Shown here: piece by piece, positions 37,580 to 44,886 of the stretch
Layout: each line of letters opens with the position of its first letter
Numbering within the stretch: the stretch's first letter is position 1
Source of the DNA: a bacterium
GTDB taxonomy: Bacteria > Bacillota > Bacilli > Lactobacillales > Streptococcaceae
Reading direction: 5' to 3'
Length of the DNA stretch: 64,000 nucleotides
Assembly: GCA_905221125.1 (NCBI GenBank)
Contig: CAJNBY010000010.1
Coordinates: forward strand, 9,498 to 73,497
Program-made: the position numbers and the translations under genes
The notes under the pieces: model-generated
Told to the model about the DNA's origin: nothing
The model's input: the letters and a program-made list of their open reading frames with translations, nothing else
Databases searched by the model: none

Positions 37580-38230
37580 TCACGCCAAGTAGAAAGTTAA
37601 TCTTTCCTTATCAAAATCGATAGCCAACTCATACTTTCCATCTTCATTTTGGACAATATAGCCCAAGACCACTAAACTATCCACAAAGATATCACGGCGT
37701 TTCTGCATGAGCTGATCTTTTTTGAGAAATTTCAACAAAAAAGTTGTCATGTATTTGAGAGCATACTCAGGATTGACATCTCCCAAAATGGCATAAAGTT
37801 CCTGCTGTTTTTCTGTCAAAGGATACTGATGTTTGACCTTGTAGAAATAATTAGACAGGGTCATTTTTGTTCGTGCAAAGTCCGTCTTTTCAACTAAAAT
37901 AGCCGCATTTGTCTGATTTCGCAATTCCGTCTCAAAACGCTGCTTCGACAAGGCTTGATAGACCGAACTATCTTCTCTGACAAAAATCTCTTGATCCAGT
38001 TCGAGACTATCAAGTGATTCCAGCAAAGGAAGATTGAGATAATAACGCTTATTTTCTCGTAGAATCAAGCCAGCCTTGATATACTCTTCCATGAGTTTAT
38101 CAACTGCTACATCTGGAAATTGAGCCTTGATTTCCCGTAGAATCACATCATCATGCTGGTCCAGATAGCGGATCAATTCTCCAAAAAATGGCTGTCTCGT
38201 CAAACGAGAGGGATTAAAAATCTGAATCAT
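37580..38230 (-). CDS. DUF1803-family protein
   Basis: A 216-residue cytoplasmic protein without membrane segments. I associate FNPSRLTRQPFFGELIRYLD and the winged-helix-like early region (VDKLMEEYIKAGLILRENKRYYLN) with the streptococcal DUF1803 family; no function is known to me. The N-terminal part resembles a small helix-turn-helix fold, suggesting but not proving nucleic-acid binding. It starts inside the end of the YiiX-like gene (17-bp overlap) with AAGGA upstream, so the two are coupled. Confidence 0.75.
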   Translation of the reverse strand: MIQIFNPSRLTRQPFFGELIRYLDQHDDVILREIKAQFPDVAVDKLMEEYIKAGLILRENKRYYLNLPLLESLDSLELDQEIFVREDSSVYQALSKQRFETELRNQTNAAILVEKTDFARTKMTLSNYFYKVKHQYPLTEKQQELYAILGDVNPEYALKYMTTFLLKFLKKDQLMQKRRDIFVDSLVVLGYIVQNEDGKYELAIDFDKERLTFYLA

Positions 38231-38726
38231 GAAGATTCCTTTCTTTACATTCTAACAGAGGCGATGCTGCCAACTGACTAGGATTGGTCCCAGCTTGGTT
38301 CAGAGGAACAGGCAAACCTAGTTCTCTATAATACTCCCTCCAAAAATCACTAATCTCCTGAGTCTCATTCCCAAATTTCATAGGAATAGTTTCAAAAATC
38401 GGTAGGACTTCTGCTATATACTGGGAACAGTAAAAACCAGCGCCATCTGGATAGAAAGAAGCATTATATGGAGCTCCAAGATGTTTGCAAGCTCTTTCCT
38501 TCACCGACTGGATATCCATTTCTGGGTAGACATAGAGGTCGTACAAGTGATGGGGTTCAAAGAAGTCTGCTGATTCTTGACAGATAACACCCGCCTTTCC
38601 ACTAGCATGGTAAATCATCCCATCCAAATAAATGGCAACATGGCTATAGTTGCCTGTGGAATTCTGGATAGCCTGTCCCATATCCGACTCATCTCTCACA
38701 AAAATCAAATCGCCATTTGCTAACAT
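38214..38726 (-). CDS. YiiX/YebB-like permuted NlpC/P60 cysteine hydrolase
   Basis: A 170-residue protein of the permuted papain-like (DUF830) group. The catalytic His lies in NYSHVAIYLDGMIYHA (about residues 26-41) and the catalytic Cys in GFYCSQYIAEVL (about 92-103), the order expected for circularly permuted members. There is no signal peptide, so it probably acts inside the cell on an amide or ester bond of a peptide or lipid; the substrate is unknown. It overlaps the DUF1803 gene by 17 bp. Confidence 0.82.
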   Translation of the reverse strand: MLANGDLIFVRDESDMGQAIQNSTGNYSHVAIYLDGMIYHASGKAGVICQESADFFEPHHLYDLYVYPEMDIQSVKERACKHLGAPYNASFYPDGAGFYCSQYIAEVLPIFETIPMKFGNETQEISDFWREYYRELGLPVPLNQAGTNPSQLAASPLLECKERNLHDSDF

Positions 38727-38743
38727 GCTTCACTCCTAGAAAA

Positions 38744-38763
38744 AAAGGAGCCGAAACTCCTTT
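38744..38763 (-). terminator. Terminator of ppaC
   Basis: The stem AAAGGAG/CTCCTTT with a 6-base loop is followed by a run of T on the minus strand. Confidence 0.8.
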
Positions 38764-38812
38764 CGATATAATTCAAACTAGCCTTTCCTATTTTGAACTG
38801 ACACCCAAAGTC

Positions 38813-39748
38813 TTAGGCATTAAAACTTTCAGTCAATTGAGGTACCACTTGTTTCTTACGTGAAACGGCACCAGCAAGGAAAGCATGGTTGTTTTCAAGT
38901 TTGAAGTTGAAAGCCGCTTCGACCTTATCCATGTTAGCACCGAGTGCTAGGATTTCTGAGTTTGAGTTGACGATATCTGTAATCATCAAGACAAAGTCAG
39001 AGTAGCCGTTTGCTGTATTAGCAGCTTGCATTGCAGCTTCGATTTCTGCTTGGCGTTCCAAAACTTCAGCGATGTCAACTGTATTTACTTGAGCAACACG
39101 GACATTGTTTCCGTTCAATTCAAAAGTCTTAGCATCGATGTCAATCAATTCTTCCGCAGATTTGCTAGCCAAGTTTGTACCAGCTTTCAACATAGCCAAA
39201 CCATATTCTTCCAAGTTTACACCAGCTAATTCAGCCAATTCTGGAGCAATGACTTTATCTGTTGGATGTGTTGTTGGTGATTTCAAAAGAAGAGTATCTG
39301 AAATCAAACCTGAAAGCATCAAACCAGCGATTTCTTTAGGAACAGCTACACCATGTTCTTTGAACATACGGTAAACGATTGAAGACGCTGAACCAACTGG
39401 CTCCAAACGCATGTAAAGTGGGCTTGCAGTCTCAAAGTTAGCCACACGGTGGTGGTCTACAACACCGTAAACTTCTACTTCAGCGATATCTGATACAGAT
39501 TGTTGGAATTCATTGTGGTCAGTCAAGATAACTTGCTCTGCACCTTCTGCTTTGGCAGAAGTGATAACACGTGGTGCTTCCACACCAAAATAGTTCAAGA
39601 CAAAGGCTGTTTCTTCATTTGGAGTTCCAAGGGCAACAGCTTCCGTATCCAAACCGTAAGCTTCTTTTGCAAGGTAGGCAAAGGCTACAGATGACCCAAT
39701 GGCATCTGAGTCTGGATTTTGGTGACCAAATACTAGAATCTTAGACAT
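38813..39748 (-). CDS. ppaC: Manganese-dependent inorganic pyrophosphatase (DHH family)
   Basis: A 311-residue family II pyrophosphatase that hydrolyses pyrophosphate to two phosphates and drives biosynthetic reactions. Metal-binding motifs are [14 protein letters not shown] at the N-terminus, ILTDHNE, and [10 protein letters not shown] (the DHH motif); the C-terminal DHHA2 domain ends with [10 protein letters not shown], which binds substrate. A good 17-bp promoter lies just upstream and a terminator follows, so it is monocistronic. Confidence 0.96.
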   Translation of the reverse strand: MSKILVFGHQNPDSDAIGSSVAFAYLAKEAYGLDTEAVALGTPNEETAFVLNYFGVEAPRVITSAKAEGAEQVILTDHNEFQQSVSDIAEVEVYGVVDHHRVANFETASPLYMRLEPVGSASSIVYRMFKEHGVAVPKEIAGLMLSGLISDTLLLKSPTTHPTDKVIAPELAELAGVNLEEYGLAMLKAGTNLASKSAEELIDIDAKTFELNGNNVRVAQVNTVDIAEVLERQAEIEAAMQAANTANGYSDFVLMITDIVNSNSEILALGANMDKVEAAFNFKLENNHAFLAGAVSRKKQVVPQLTESFNA

Positions 39749-39777
39749 GATAATACCTCATTTTATTTATTCTCTTT

Positions 39778-39806
39778 ATTGTAGCATTTTTTTCGATTTT
39801 TGACAA
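39778..39806 (-). promoter_or_regulatory. Sigma-A promoter of ppaC
   Basis: TTGTCA (39801-39806), 17 bp, then TACAAT (39778-39783) on the minus strand, about 35 bp before the start codon. Confidence 0.75.
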
Positions 39807-39830
39807 AAGTAAGAGGAGTCAAAGGGCTCC

Positions 39831-40118
39831 TCACGATTCTTCAAAATAACTGAGTAAATTTCTATCTTGATTTTCAGATAAAAATTGCTCCTTCTGTGGC
39901 CTCTTCTTACGCTTGAGAAGGGCTTCCGCCGACATGGCTTCTTCCTTACTTGCAAAACCTTGAGCATAGATAAGTTTGACTGGCAAGCGTGCTCGTGTGT
40001 ATTTGGCTCCCTTCCCACTATTGTGGACAGTGAGGCGTCTCTTCACATCAGTCGTATAGCCTGTATAATAGGATCCGTCACGGCACTCCAGCACATACAT
40101 ATAAGCCTTATGATCCAT
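39831..40118 (-). CDS. GIY-YIG domain protein (YazA/UPF0213 type)
   Basis: A 95-residue single-domain GIY-YIG nuclease-fold protein: [17 protein letters not shown] holds the two Tyr motifs, and [17 protein letters not shown] follows with the conserved Arg. The start at 40118 is preferred; the frame is open further upstream, but that part merely overlaps the methyltransferase gene. It overlaps the end of that gene by 11 bp. The same pairing (yabB-yazA) is known in Bacillus, which supports the assignment. Catalytic activity is unproven for this small group. Confidence 0.88.
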   Translation of the reverse strand: MDHKAYMYVLECRDGSYYTGYTTDVKRRLTVHNSGKGAKYTRARLPVKLIYAQGFASKEEAMSAEALLKRKKRPQKEQFLSENQDRNLLSYFEES

Positions 40119-40857
40119 AATAAATCTCTTCAAGTTCAGGCGTATAAGAGCCATCATCATTGTGAACAATGAGAGGTGCCAAGACCTTAAAGCCGCTTGT
40201 TGAACCATCCTTGATAGCTTCAATCAAAAGCATATTGGCTTCCTTTTCTCTTTTTGGATAAACAAACTGCAGGCGCTTAGGGGCTAGATTATGCCGTTGT
40301 AACGTATCCAAAATATCCAGAAGTCGATCAGGACGATGAACCATGGCCAAGCGCCCATTGGACTTGAGAATACTTTGGGCACTGCGACAGATTTCCTCTA
40401 GATTGGTCGTGATTTCATGGCGCGCCAAGAGGTAATGCTCGCTCTCGTTCAGGTTGGAATGAGGATCCACCTTGAAATAGGGTGGATTACACAAAATCAT
40501 ATCCACCTTACTTCCCTGAATGTAAGCAGGCATATTTTTCAAATCATCACAAATGACCTGCATTTGCTCCTCTAATCCATTCAAACGGACAGAGCGTTCA
40601 GCCATATCCGCCAAACGCTCCTGAATCTCAACAGCCAAAATCTGTGCTTGAGTACGAGTGCTGGCAAAAAGCCCCACTGCTCCATTCCCAGCACAGAAAT
40701 CCACAATCAAGCCCTTCTTAGGAAAACGTGGAAAGCGTGACAAGAGAACACTATCCACCGAATAGCTAAAAACCTCTCTATTTTGAATGATTTTAATATC
40801 TGTCGAAAAGAGCTGGTTAATGCGCTCTCCTGATTTTAATAATTGTTCTTCTTCCAT
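40108..40857 (-). CDS. tRNA1(Val) (adenine(37)-N6)-methyltransferase-like enzyme (TrmN6/YabB)
   Basis: A 249-residue SAM-dependent methyltransferase. The SAM site is [15 protein letters not shown] (about 53-67) and the amino-methylation motif is [10 protein letters not shown], typical of N6-adenine or N4-cytosine methylation. Family similarity is to TrmN6/YfiC, which modifies A37 of tRNA-Val; the target is inferred from the family only. Followed by the overlapping GIY-YIG gene, as in Bacillus. Confidence 0.88.
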   Translation of the reverse strand: MEEEQLLKSGERINQLFSTDIKIIQNREVFSYSVDSVLLSRFPRFPKKGLIVDFCAGNGAVGLFASTRTQAQILAVEIQERLADMAERSVRLNGLEEQMQVICDDLKNMPAYIQGSKVDMILCNPPYFKVDPHSNLNESEHYLLARHEITTNLEEICRSAQSILKSNGRLAMVHRPDRLLDILDTLQRHNLAPKRLQFVYPKREKEANMLLIEAIKDGSTSGFKVLAPLIVHNDDGSYTPELEEIYYGS

Positions 40858-40909
40858 GGTCCTATTATAGCAAATTTATATTAATATCACAAAGAATATA
40901 GCTTTCTAA

Positions 40910-41272
40910 CTAATTCTTCTGCTTCTTCAAATGTTGAAGGGCTTCCTTGGTCCAAATTGGCATCATTCTTTTAAGAGGCGCAAAGCCGTAGTTAAAGCGG
41001 TCGCTTGAAAAGCGTCTCCGTCTAGGAAACTGGTGCTTTTCTTCCTCCAAAGTGCGGATCGAAAGACTGGCTTTCCCTGTAAATTCATCTAAATCAACTA
41101 CCTGAACTTGAACCTCTTCATCGACTTTCAAAGCTTCATGAATATTTTCAATAAATCCTGTTCGAATCTCTGAAATGTGAATCAGCCCCGTATCACCCGT
41201 CTCTAACTCAACAAAGGCACCGTAGGGTTGAATCCCTGTAATACGCCCCTTTAGCTTATCACCAATTTTCAT
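40910..41272 (-). CDS. cvfD: S1-domain RNA-binding regulator, CvfD/GSP13-like
   Basis: A 120-residue protein with one S1 domain: MKIGDKLKGRITGIQPYGAFVELETG, LIHISEIRTGF and KASLSIRTLEEE, then a basic tail with PRRRRFSSDRF. Homologs (general stress protein 13, CvfD) bind RNA and act in post-transcriptional control and virulence; I recall the pneumococcal CvfD gene in this location. The start at 41272 is one base after the upstream stop codon, so translation is coupled to the HAD-cyclophilin gene. Confidence 0.87.
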   Translation of the reverse strand: MKIGDKLKGRITGIQPYGAFVELETGDTGLIHISEIRTGFIENIHEALKVDEEVQVQVVDLDEFTGKASLSIRTLEEEKHQFPRRRRFSSDRFNYGFAPLKRMMPIWTKEALQHLKKQKN

Positions 41273-41273
41273 C

Positions 41274-42674
41274 TTAGTCCTCGATTTCAATAGTTTCAAT
41301 CACGACATCTTCAACTGGCTTGTCCATAGCCCCTGTCTCAACAGCAGCAATTTCATCTAAAACAGCGTAAGATGCTTCATCAGCTAGCTGACCAAAAACC
41401 GTGTGACGGCGGTCCAGGTGAGGAGTTCCACCTTGTTCCGCATAAATTTCCGCAATCGGTTCTGGCCAACCACCACGAGCAATTTCTTTCTTAGAATAAG
41501 GTAGGTGTTGATTTTGTACGATAAAGAACTGGCTACCGTTGGTATTTGGACCAGCATTGGCCATGGAAAGGGCACCACGGATATTGTAAAGTTCTTCTGA
41601 GAATTCATCCTCAAAAGATTCACCATAGATTGACTCGCCACCCATACCAGTTCCAGTTGGATCTCCACCTTGGATCATAAAGTCCTTGATAATACGATGG
41701 AAAATGACTCCATCATAGTAGCCATCTTTAGAAAGAGCAACAAAGTTAGCCACTGTTTTAGGAGCATGTTCAGGGAAGAGCTTGATACGCAAGTCTCCGT
41801 GATTGGTCTTAATAGTCGCGATAGGACCTTCTACTGTTTCAATGTCTACTTGTGGGAAATGCAATTCTTTTTCTACCATACCAAATCCTTCTAAGGCATC
41901 AAAAATGCCATCTTCTTCTAGTGTTTTCGTTATATAATCTGCTTTTTCTTTGATTTTATCATGAGAAATTCCCATTGCAACGCTGATACCAGCGTAATCA
42001 AAGAGTTCCAAGTCGTTGAGGCCGTCTCCAAAGACCATGACGTTCTCTGGTTTCAAGCCTAGGTGTTCCACAACCTTTTCCACACCCGTCGCCTTAGAGC
42101 CTGAAATCGGCACAATATCAGACGAATGCTCATGCCAACGAACCATGCGAAGTTTATCTGAGAGACTGTCCGGCAAGCTCAAGTCATCTCCTTTATCTTC
42201 AAAAGTCCACATCTGATAGATATCTTCTTTTTCATGGAAGTCAGGATCCACGTCCAAGTTTGGATAAATCGGATTGATAGCTTCACTTATCATATCAGTG
42301 CGAGTCGATAACTTAGCATCATGACTACCAACCAAGCCATACTCAATTCCTTCTTCCTTAGCCCAAGAGATATACTCCTCAACATCTGACTTCTCAATCT
42401 GATGTTGATAAATAACCTGGCCTTTTTTATCTTCGATATAGGCACCATTTAAGGTTACAAAAAAGTCTGGCTTAAGTTCACGAATCTCTGGTACAACACC
42501 AAAAATCCCACGTCCAGAAGCAATACCTGTCAACATTCCTTTCTCACGTAATTGCTTAAAAACAGCTGGGATTGAAGACGGAATAAAACCAGTCTTGGAA
42601 TTTCGCAATGTATCATCAATATCAAAAAAGACAATCTTGATCTTCTTTGCCTTGTATCTTAATTTCGCATCCAT
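41274..42674 (-). CDS. Fusion of Cof-type HAD phosphatase and cyclophilin peptidyl-prolyl isomerase
   Basis: A 466-residue cytoplasmic protein of two enzymes. Residues about 10-265 are a Cof/HAD-IIB phosphatase with the nucleophile motif FFDIDDTLRNS and the late acidic motif GDGLNDLELF. Residues about 275-466 are a cyclophilin with FHRIIKDFMIQGGDPTGTG, NTNGSQFFI and HTVFGQL. Both active sites look intact. I recall the same fusion in pneumococcus, so it is not an assembly artefact. The biological link between a sugar-phosphate or cofactor phosphatase and a foldase is unclear. An extended -10 promoter is upstream; cvfD follows after one base. Confidence 0.93.
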   Translation of the reverse strand: MDAKLRYKAKKIKIVFFDIDDTLRNSKTGFIPSSIPAVFKQLREKGMLTGIASGRGIFGVVPEIRELKPDFFVTLNGAYIEDKKGQVIYQHQIEKSDVEEYISWAKEEGIEYGLVGSHDAKLSTRTDMISEAINPIYPNLDVDPDFHEKEDIYQMWTFEDKGDDLSLPDSLSDKLRMVRWHEHSSDIVPISGSKATGVEKVVEHLGLKPENVMVFGDGLNDLELFDYAGISVAMGISHDKIKEKADYITKTLEEDGIFDALEGFGMVEKELHFPQVDIETVEGPIATIKTNHGDLRIKLFPEHAPKTVANFVALSKDGYYDGVIFHRIIKDFMIQGGDPTGTGMGGESIYGESFEDEFSEELYNIRGALSMANAGPNTNGSQFFIVQNQHLPYSKKEIARGGWPEPIAEIYAEQGGTPHLDRRHTVFGQLADEASYAVLDEIAAVETGAMDKPVEDVVIETIEIED

Positions 42675-42704
42675 CTCACTACCTCTTTCAATCTAACTCT
42701 TTCC

Positions 42705-42713
42705 ATTATACCA
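42705..42713 (-). promoter_or_regulatory. Extended -10 promoter of the HAD-cyclophilin/cvfD unit
   Basis: TGGTATAAT is present on the minus strand, about 30 bp before the start codon. Confidence 0.55.
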
Positions 42714-42755
42714 TAAAGTAGGCAAATCCCACATCCCCAATAAAATCCTTGTCTC

Positions 42756-43265
42756 TTATCCGAATTCCTTTACTAGATACAAAACCAAATCATCATTATT
42801 TTGGCAAGTTGCATTCATTTCCAAGGGTTGATTTCGATACCAGACACCTGTCCCATCTGGAATATATCCCCGTCTGATATACAATCTCTGGGCAGGGCCA
42901 TAGCCTAAGTGCAAACCTACACCAAGAGTGACCTTACTTGAAACAAACTTGACTCGTTTTTCTGCTTCTTCTAGCAGTTGATTCCCAATCCCTTGATTTC
43001 GAAAAGGCTCAAACACATTAAAATCTGATAATTCTGGATAGACTTCTGCAAAAGGACCATGTTTAGCAGAGGGCAAAATGGTAACGTAGCCCGCTACAGC
43101 ACCATCAATCTCTGCAACTAATACTTCTCTCTCCCCACTTTCCTGTTCCAGAAAATATCTAGCCAAAATTTCCTCTCTACCAGGCCAACCCTGATTGATA
43201 AAACCTTGGGACAGGTGTTTGATATCCGATTCAATCATTTTTCTAATAACAGCGTTTCCCTTCAT
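42756..43265 (-). CDS. GNAT N-acetyltransferase
   Basis: A 169-residue cytoplasmic protein. VIRKMIESDIKHLSQGF opens the fold. The acetyl-CoA motif is seen as VFEPFRNQGIGNQLLEEAE (about 87-105), after SDFNVFEPF, and YGPAQRLYIRRGYIPDG gives the last motif. The substrate is unknown. AAGGAG precedes the start. It lies immediately downstream, in transcription order, of the hairpin array behind rpsR. Confidence 0.88.
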   Translation of the reverse strand: MKGNAVIRKMIESDIKHLSQGFINQGWPGREEILARYFLEQESGEREVLVAEIDGAVAGYVTILPSAKHGPFAEVYPELSDFNVFEPFRNQGIGNQLLEEAEKRVKFVSSKVTLGVGLHLGYGPAQRLYIRRGYIPDGTGVWYRNQPLEMNATCQNNDDLVLYLVKEFG

Positions 43266-43330
43266 AAGATGCTCCTTTAAAAATTCCTACTATCATTATA
43301 GCACGTTTATAGAGAAAGAAAAAAGAAGCA

Positions 43331-43680
43331 GCCGGGTCTTGACTCGCTGAGCTCATGAAAAAAAGACCCAAACGGGTCTGAAAAAGAGGGCCAACCGGAC
43401 CCAACTCGCATTCTCATTTCAAAGCTCGTGAAAAAGACCCACCCGGGTCTTAACTCGCTTCCTTATTTCCTAGCTCATGGAAAAGAGGGCCACCAGGACC
43501 CAACTCGCTCTCTCATTTCAAGGCTCGTGAAAAAAAGACCTACCCGGGTCTCAATTCGCTTCCTTATTTCCTAGCTCATGAAAAAGAGGTCCACTGGACC
43601 CAACTCGCTCTCCCATTTCAAAGCTCGTGAAAAAAAGACCCGTCGGGGTCTGAAAAAGAGGTCCACCCGGACCTCTTTTT
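43331..43680. repeat. Tandem array of eight alternating GACCC/GGGTC and GGTCC/GGACC hairpins
   Basis: Palindromic cores lie at 43364-43379, 43387-43402 (imperfect), 43435-43450, 43487-43501 (imperfect), 43536-43551, 43587-43600, 43636-43651 and 43653-43680, with a half-core at 43331. Two core types and two spacer types alternate (CTCGCTTCCTTATTTCCTAG and CTCGCTCTCTCATTTCAAGG), giving a higher-order period of about 100 bp. The last hairpin is the rpsR terminator. The array fills the gap between rpsR and the GNAT gene. Confidence 0.9.
43653..43680 (-). terminator. Terminator of the rpsF-ssb-rpsR operon
   Basis: The stem AAAAAGAGGTCC/GGACCTCTTTTT lies directly at the rpsR stop codon, and a second strong hairpin (43636-43651) follows in transcription order. 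Confidence 0.9.
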
Positions 43681-43919
43681 TAATCTTCGTTTACGAAAGG
43701 CATCAAAGCCATTACGCGAGCGCGTTTGATAGCTGTTGTTACTTTACGTTGGTTTTTAGCTGAAGTTCCTGTTACACGACGAGGAAGGATTTTCCCACGT
43801 TCTGAAACGAAACGGCTAAGAAGCTCAGTATCTTTGTAATCAACATATTCAATTTTGTTTGCTGCGATGTAATCAACTTTTTTACGGCGTTTGAATCCGC
43901 CACGACGTTGTTGAGCCAT
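43680..43919 (-). CDS. rpsR: 30S ribosomal protein bS18
   Basis: A 79-residue basic ribosomal protein. [20 protein letters not shown] and [19 protein letters not shown] are the conserved bS18 stretches, and the length is normal. It binds next to bS6 in the platform of the small subunit. Last gene of rpsF-ssb-rpsR, ended by an unusually elaborate set of hairpins. Confidence 0.98.
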   Translation of the reverse strand: MAQQRRGGFKRRKKVDYIAANKIEYVDYKDTELLSRFVSERGKILPRRVTGTSAKNQRKVTTAIKRARVMALMPFVNED

Positions 43920-43950
43920 GTTTTTTCTCCTTTATAATTTTAGTTGTCCA

Positions 43951-44421
43951 TTAGAATGGTAAATCATCATCTGAAATATCCAATGGATTTGTTGCTCCAA
44001 ATGGATTTTCATCACGTGAAAAGTCTGGTACTGAATTTGTAGGTGCTGAATAGTTTGAACTTGGTGCAGAGTAAGCTCCACCTGTGTGACCCTCACGCAC
44101 ACTACGGCTTTCCAACATTTGGAAATTCTCAGCCACGACCTCTGTCACGTAGACACGTTGTCCTTGCTGGTTATCGTAACTACGAGTCTGGATACGGCCT
44201 GTCACCCCGATAAGCGAGCCTTTTTTAGCCCAATTAGCAAGATTTTCAGCCTGTTGGCGCCACATAACGACATTGATAAAATCAGCCTCACGTTCGCCAT
44301 TTTGACTCTTAAATGTACGGTTTACTGCAAGAGTAAAAGTCGCAACTGCTACATTTGATGGGGTATAACGCAACTCAGCGTCACGTGTCATACGCCCTAC
44401 AAGTACAACATTGTTAATCAT
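43951..44421 (-). CDS. ssb: Single-stranded DNA-binding protein
   Basis: A 156-residue SSB. The OB fold (about 1-105) starts [20 protein letters not shown] and includes [18 protein letters not shown] Gly/Ser/Asn-rich linker precedes the acidic interaction tip DISDDDLPF, which recruits replication and repair partners. It lies between the genes for bS6 and bS18, the normal order. This is the housekeeping SSB rather than the shorter competence-induced SsbB. Confidence 0.97.
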   Translation of the reverse strand: MINNVVLVGRMTRDAELRYTPSNVAVATFTLAVNRTFKSQNGEREADFINVVMWRQQAENLANWAKKGSLIGVTGRIQTRSYDNQQGQRVYVTEVVAENFQMLESRSVREGHTGGAYSAPSSNYSAPTNSVPDFSRDENPFGATNPLDISDDDLPF

Positions 44422-44432
44422 AGTTTACCTTC

Positions 44433-44723
44433 TTAAGCGTCAGTTTTGACGATCATGTGACGAAGAATGTCAGCGTTGATTTTTGAAAGACGGTCAAACT
44501 CTTTAAGAGCTACGTCGTCGTTTGCTTCAACGTTAACGATGTGGTAAAGTCCTTCACGGAAATCTTTGATTTCGTATGCAAGACGACGTTTTTCCCAAGA
44601 TTTTGATTCAACAACAGTTGCACCGTTGTCAGTCAAAATAGAGTCAAAACGTGCTACCAAAGCGTTTTTAGCTTCTTCTTCAATGTTTGGACGAATGATA
44701 TAAAGAATTTCGTATTTAGCCAT
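44433..44723 (-). CDS. rpsF: 30S ribosomal protein bS6
   Basis: A 96-residue ribosomal protein that pairs with bS18. [19 protein letters not shown] and the central [21 protein letters not shown] are diagnostic. First gene of the operon, with a strong 17-bp promoter and a leader of about 65-70 nt containing two hairpins. Confidence 0.98.
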   Translation of the reverse strand: MAKYEILYIIRPNIEEEAKNALVARFDSILTDNGATVVESKSWEKRRLAYEIKDFREGLYHIVNVEANDDVALKEFDRLSKINADILRHMIVKTDA

Positions 44724-44750
44724 TGATATGTTCCTCCTTTTGGTCTAATG

Positions 44751-44789
44751 ACCCCAAGACTTTGCAAGGGGTAAGTGAGGTTCGCTCAC
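44751..44789 (-). promoter_or_regulatory. Candidate bS6:bS18 autoregulatory leader of rpsF
   Basis: In the 5' leader two hairpins are predicted: GTGAG/CTCAC (44775-44789) and ACCCC/GGGGT (44751-44772). An mRNA structure binding the S6:S18 complex is widespread in front of rpsF; I did not verify the conserved bases. Confidence 0.4.
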
Positions 44790-44797
44790 AATAAACT

Positions 44798-44826
44798 ATT
44801 ATACTAGAAAAAATTTTTTTACGCAA
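44798..44826 (-). promoter_or_regulatory. Sigma-A promoter of rpsF-ssb-rpsR
   Basis: TTGCGT (44821-44826), 17 bp, then a perfect TATAAT (44798-44803). Confidence 0.85.
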
Positions 44827-44842
44827 GTAAAAACACCGAAAT

Positions 44843-44871
44843 AAAAAAAGAAGATGACGAATCATCTTCTC
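44843..44871 (-). terminator. Terminator of the giant LPxTG adhesin gene
   Basis: An 8-bp perfect stem (GAAGATGA/TCATCTTC) with a CGAA loop is followed by seven T on the minus strand. Confidence 0.85.
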
Positions 44872-44886
44872 AAAAACTATGAGTTT

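Noticed and set aside
40119..40223. An N-terminal extension of 35 codons on the GIY-YIG protein
   Set aside because: It overlaps the methyltransferase gene and has no family similarity; the domain begins at MDHKAYMY.
43331..43680. Regularly spaced repeats that could suggest a CRISPR array
   Set aside because: The spacers are themselves conserved and alternate, the repeats are short palindromes ending in a terminator, and there are no cas genes nearby.
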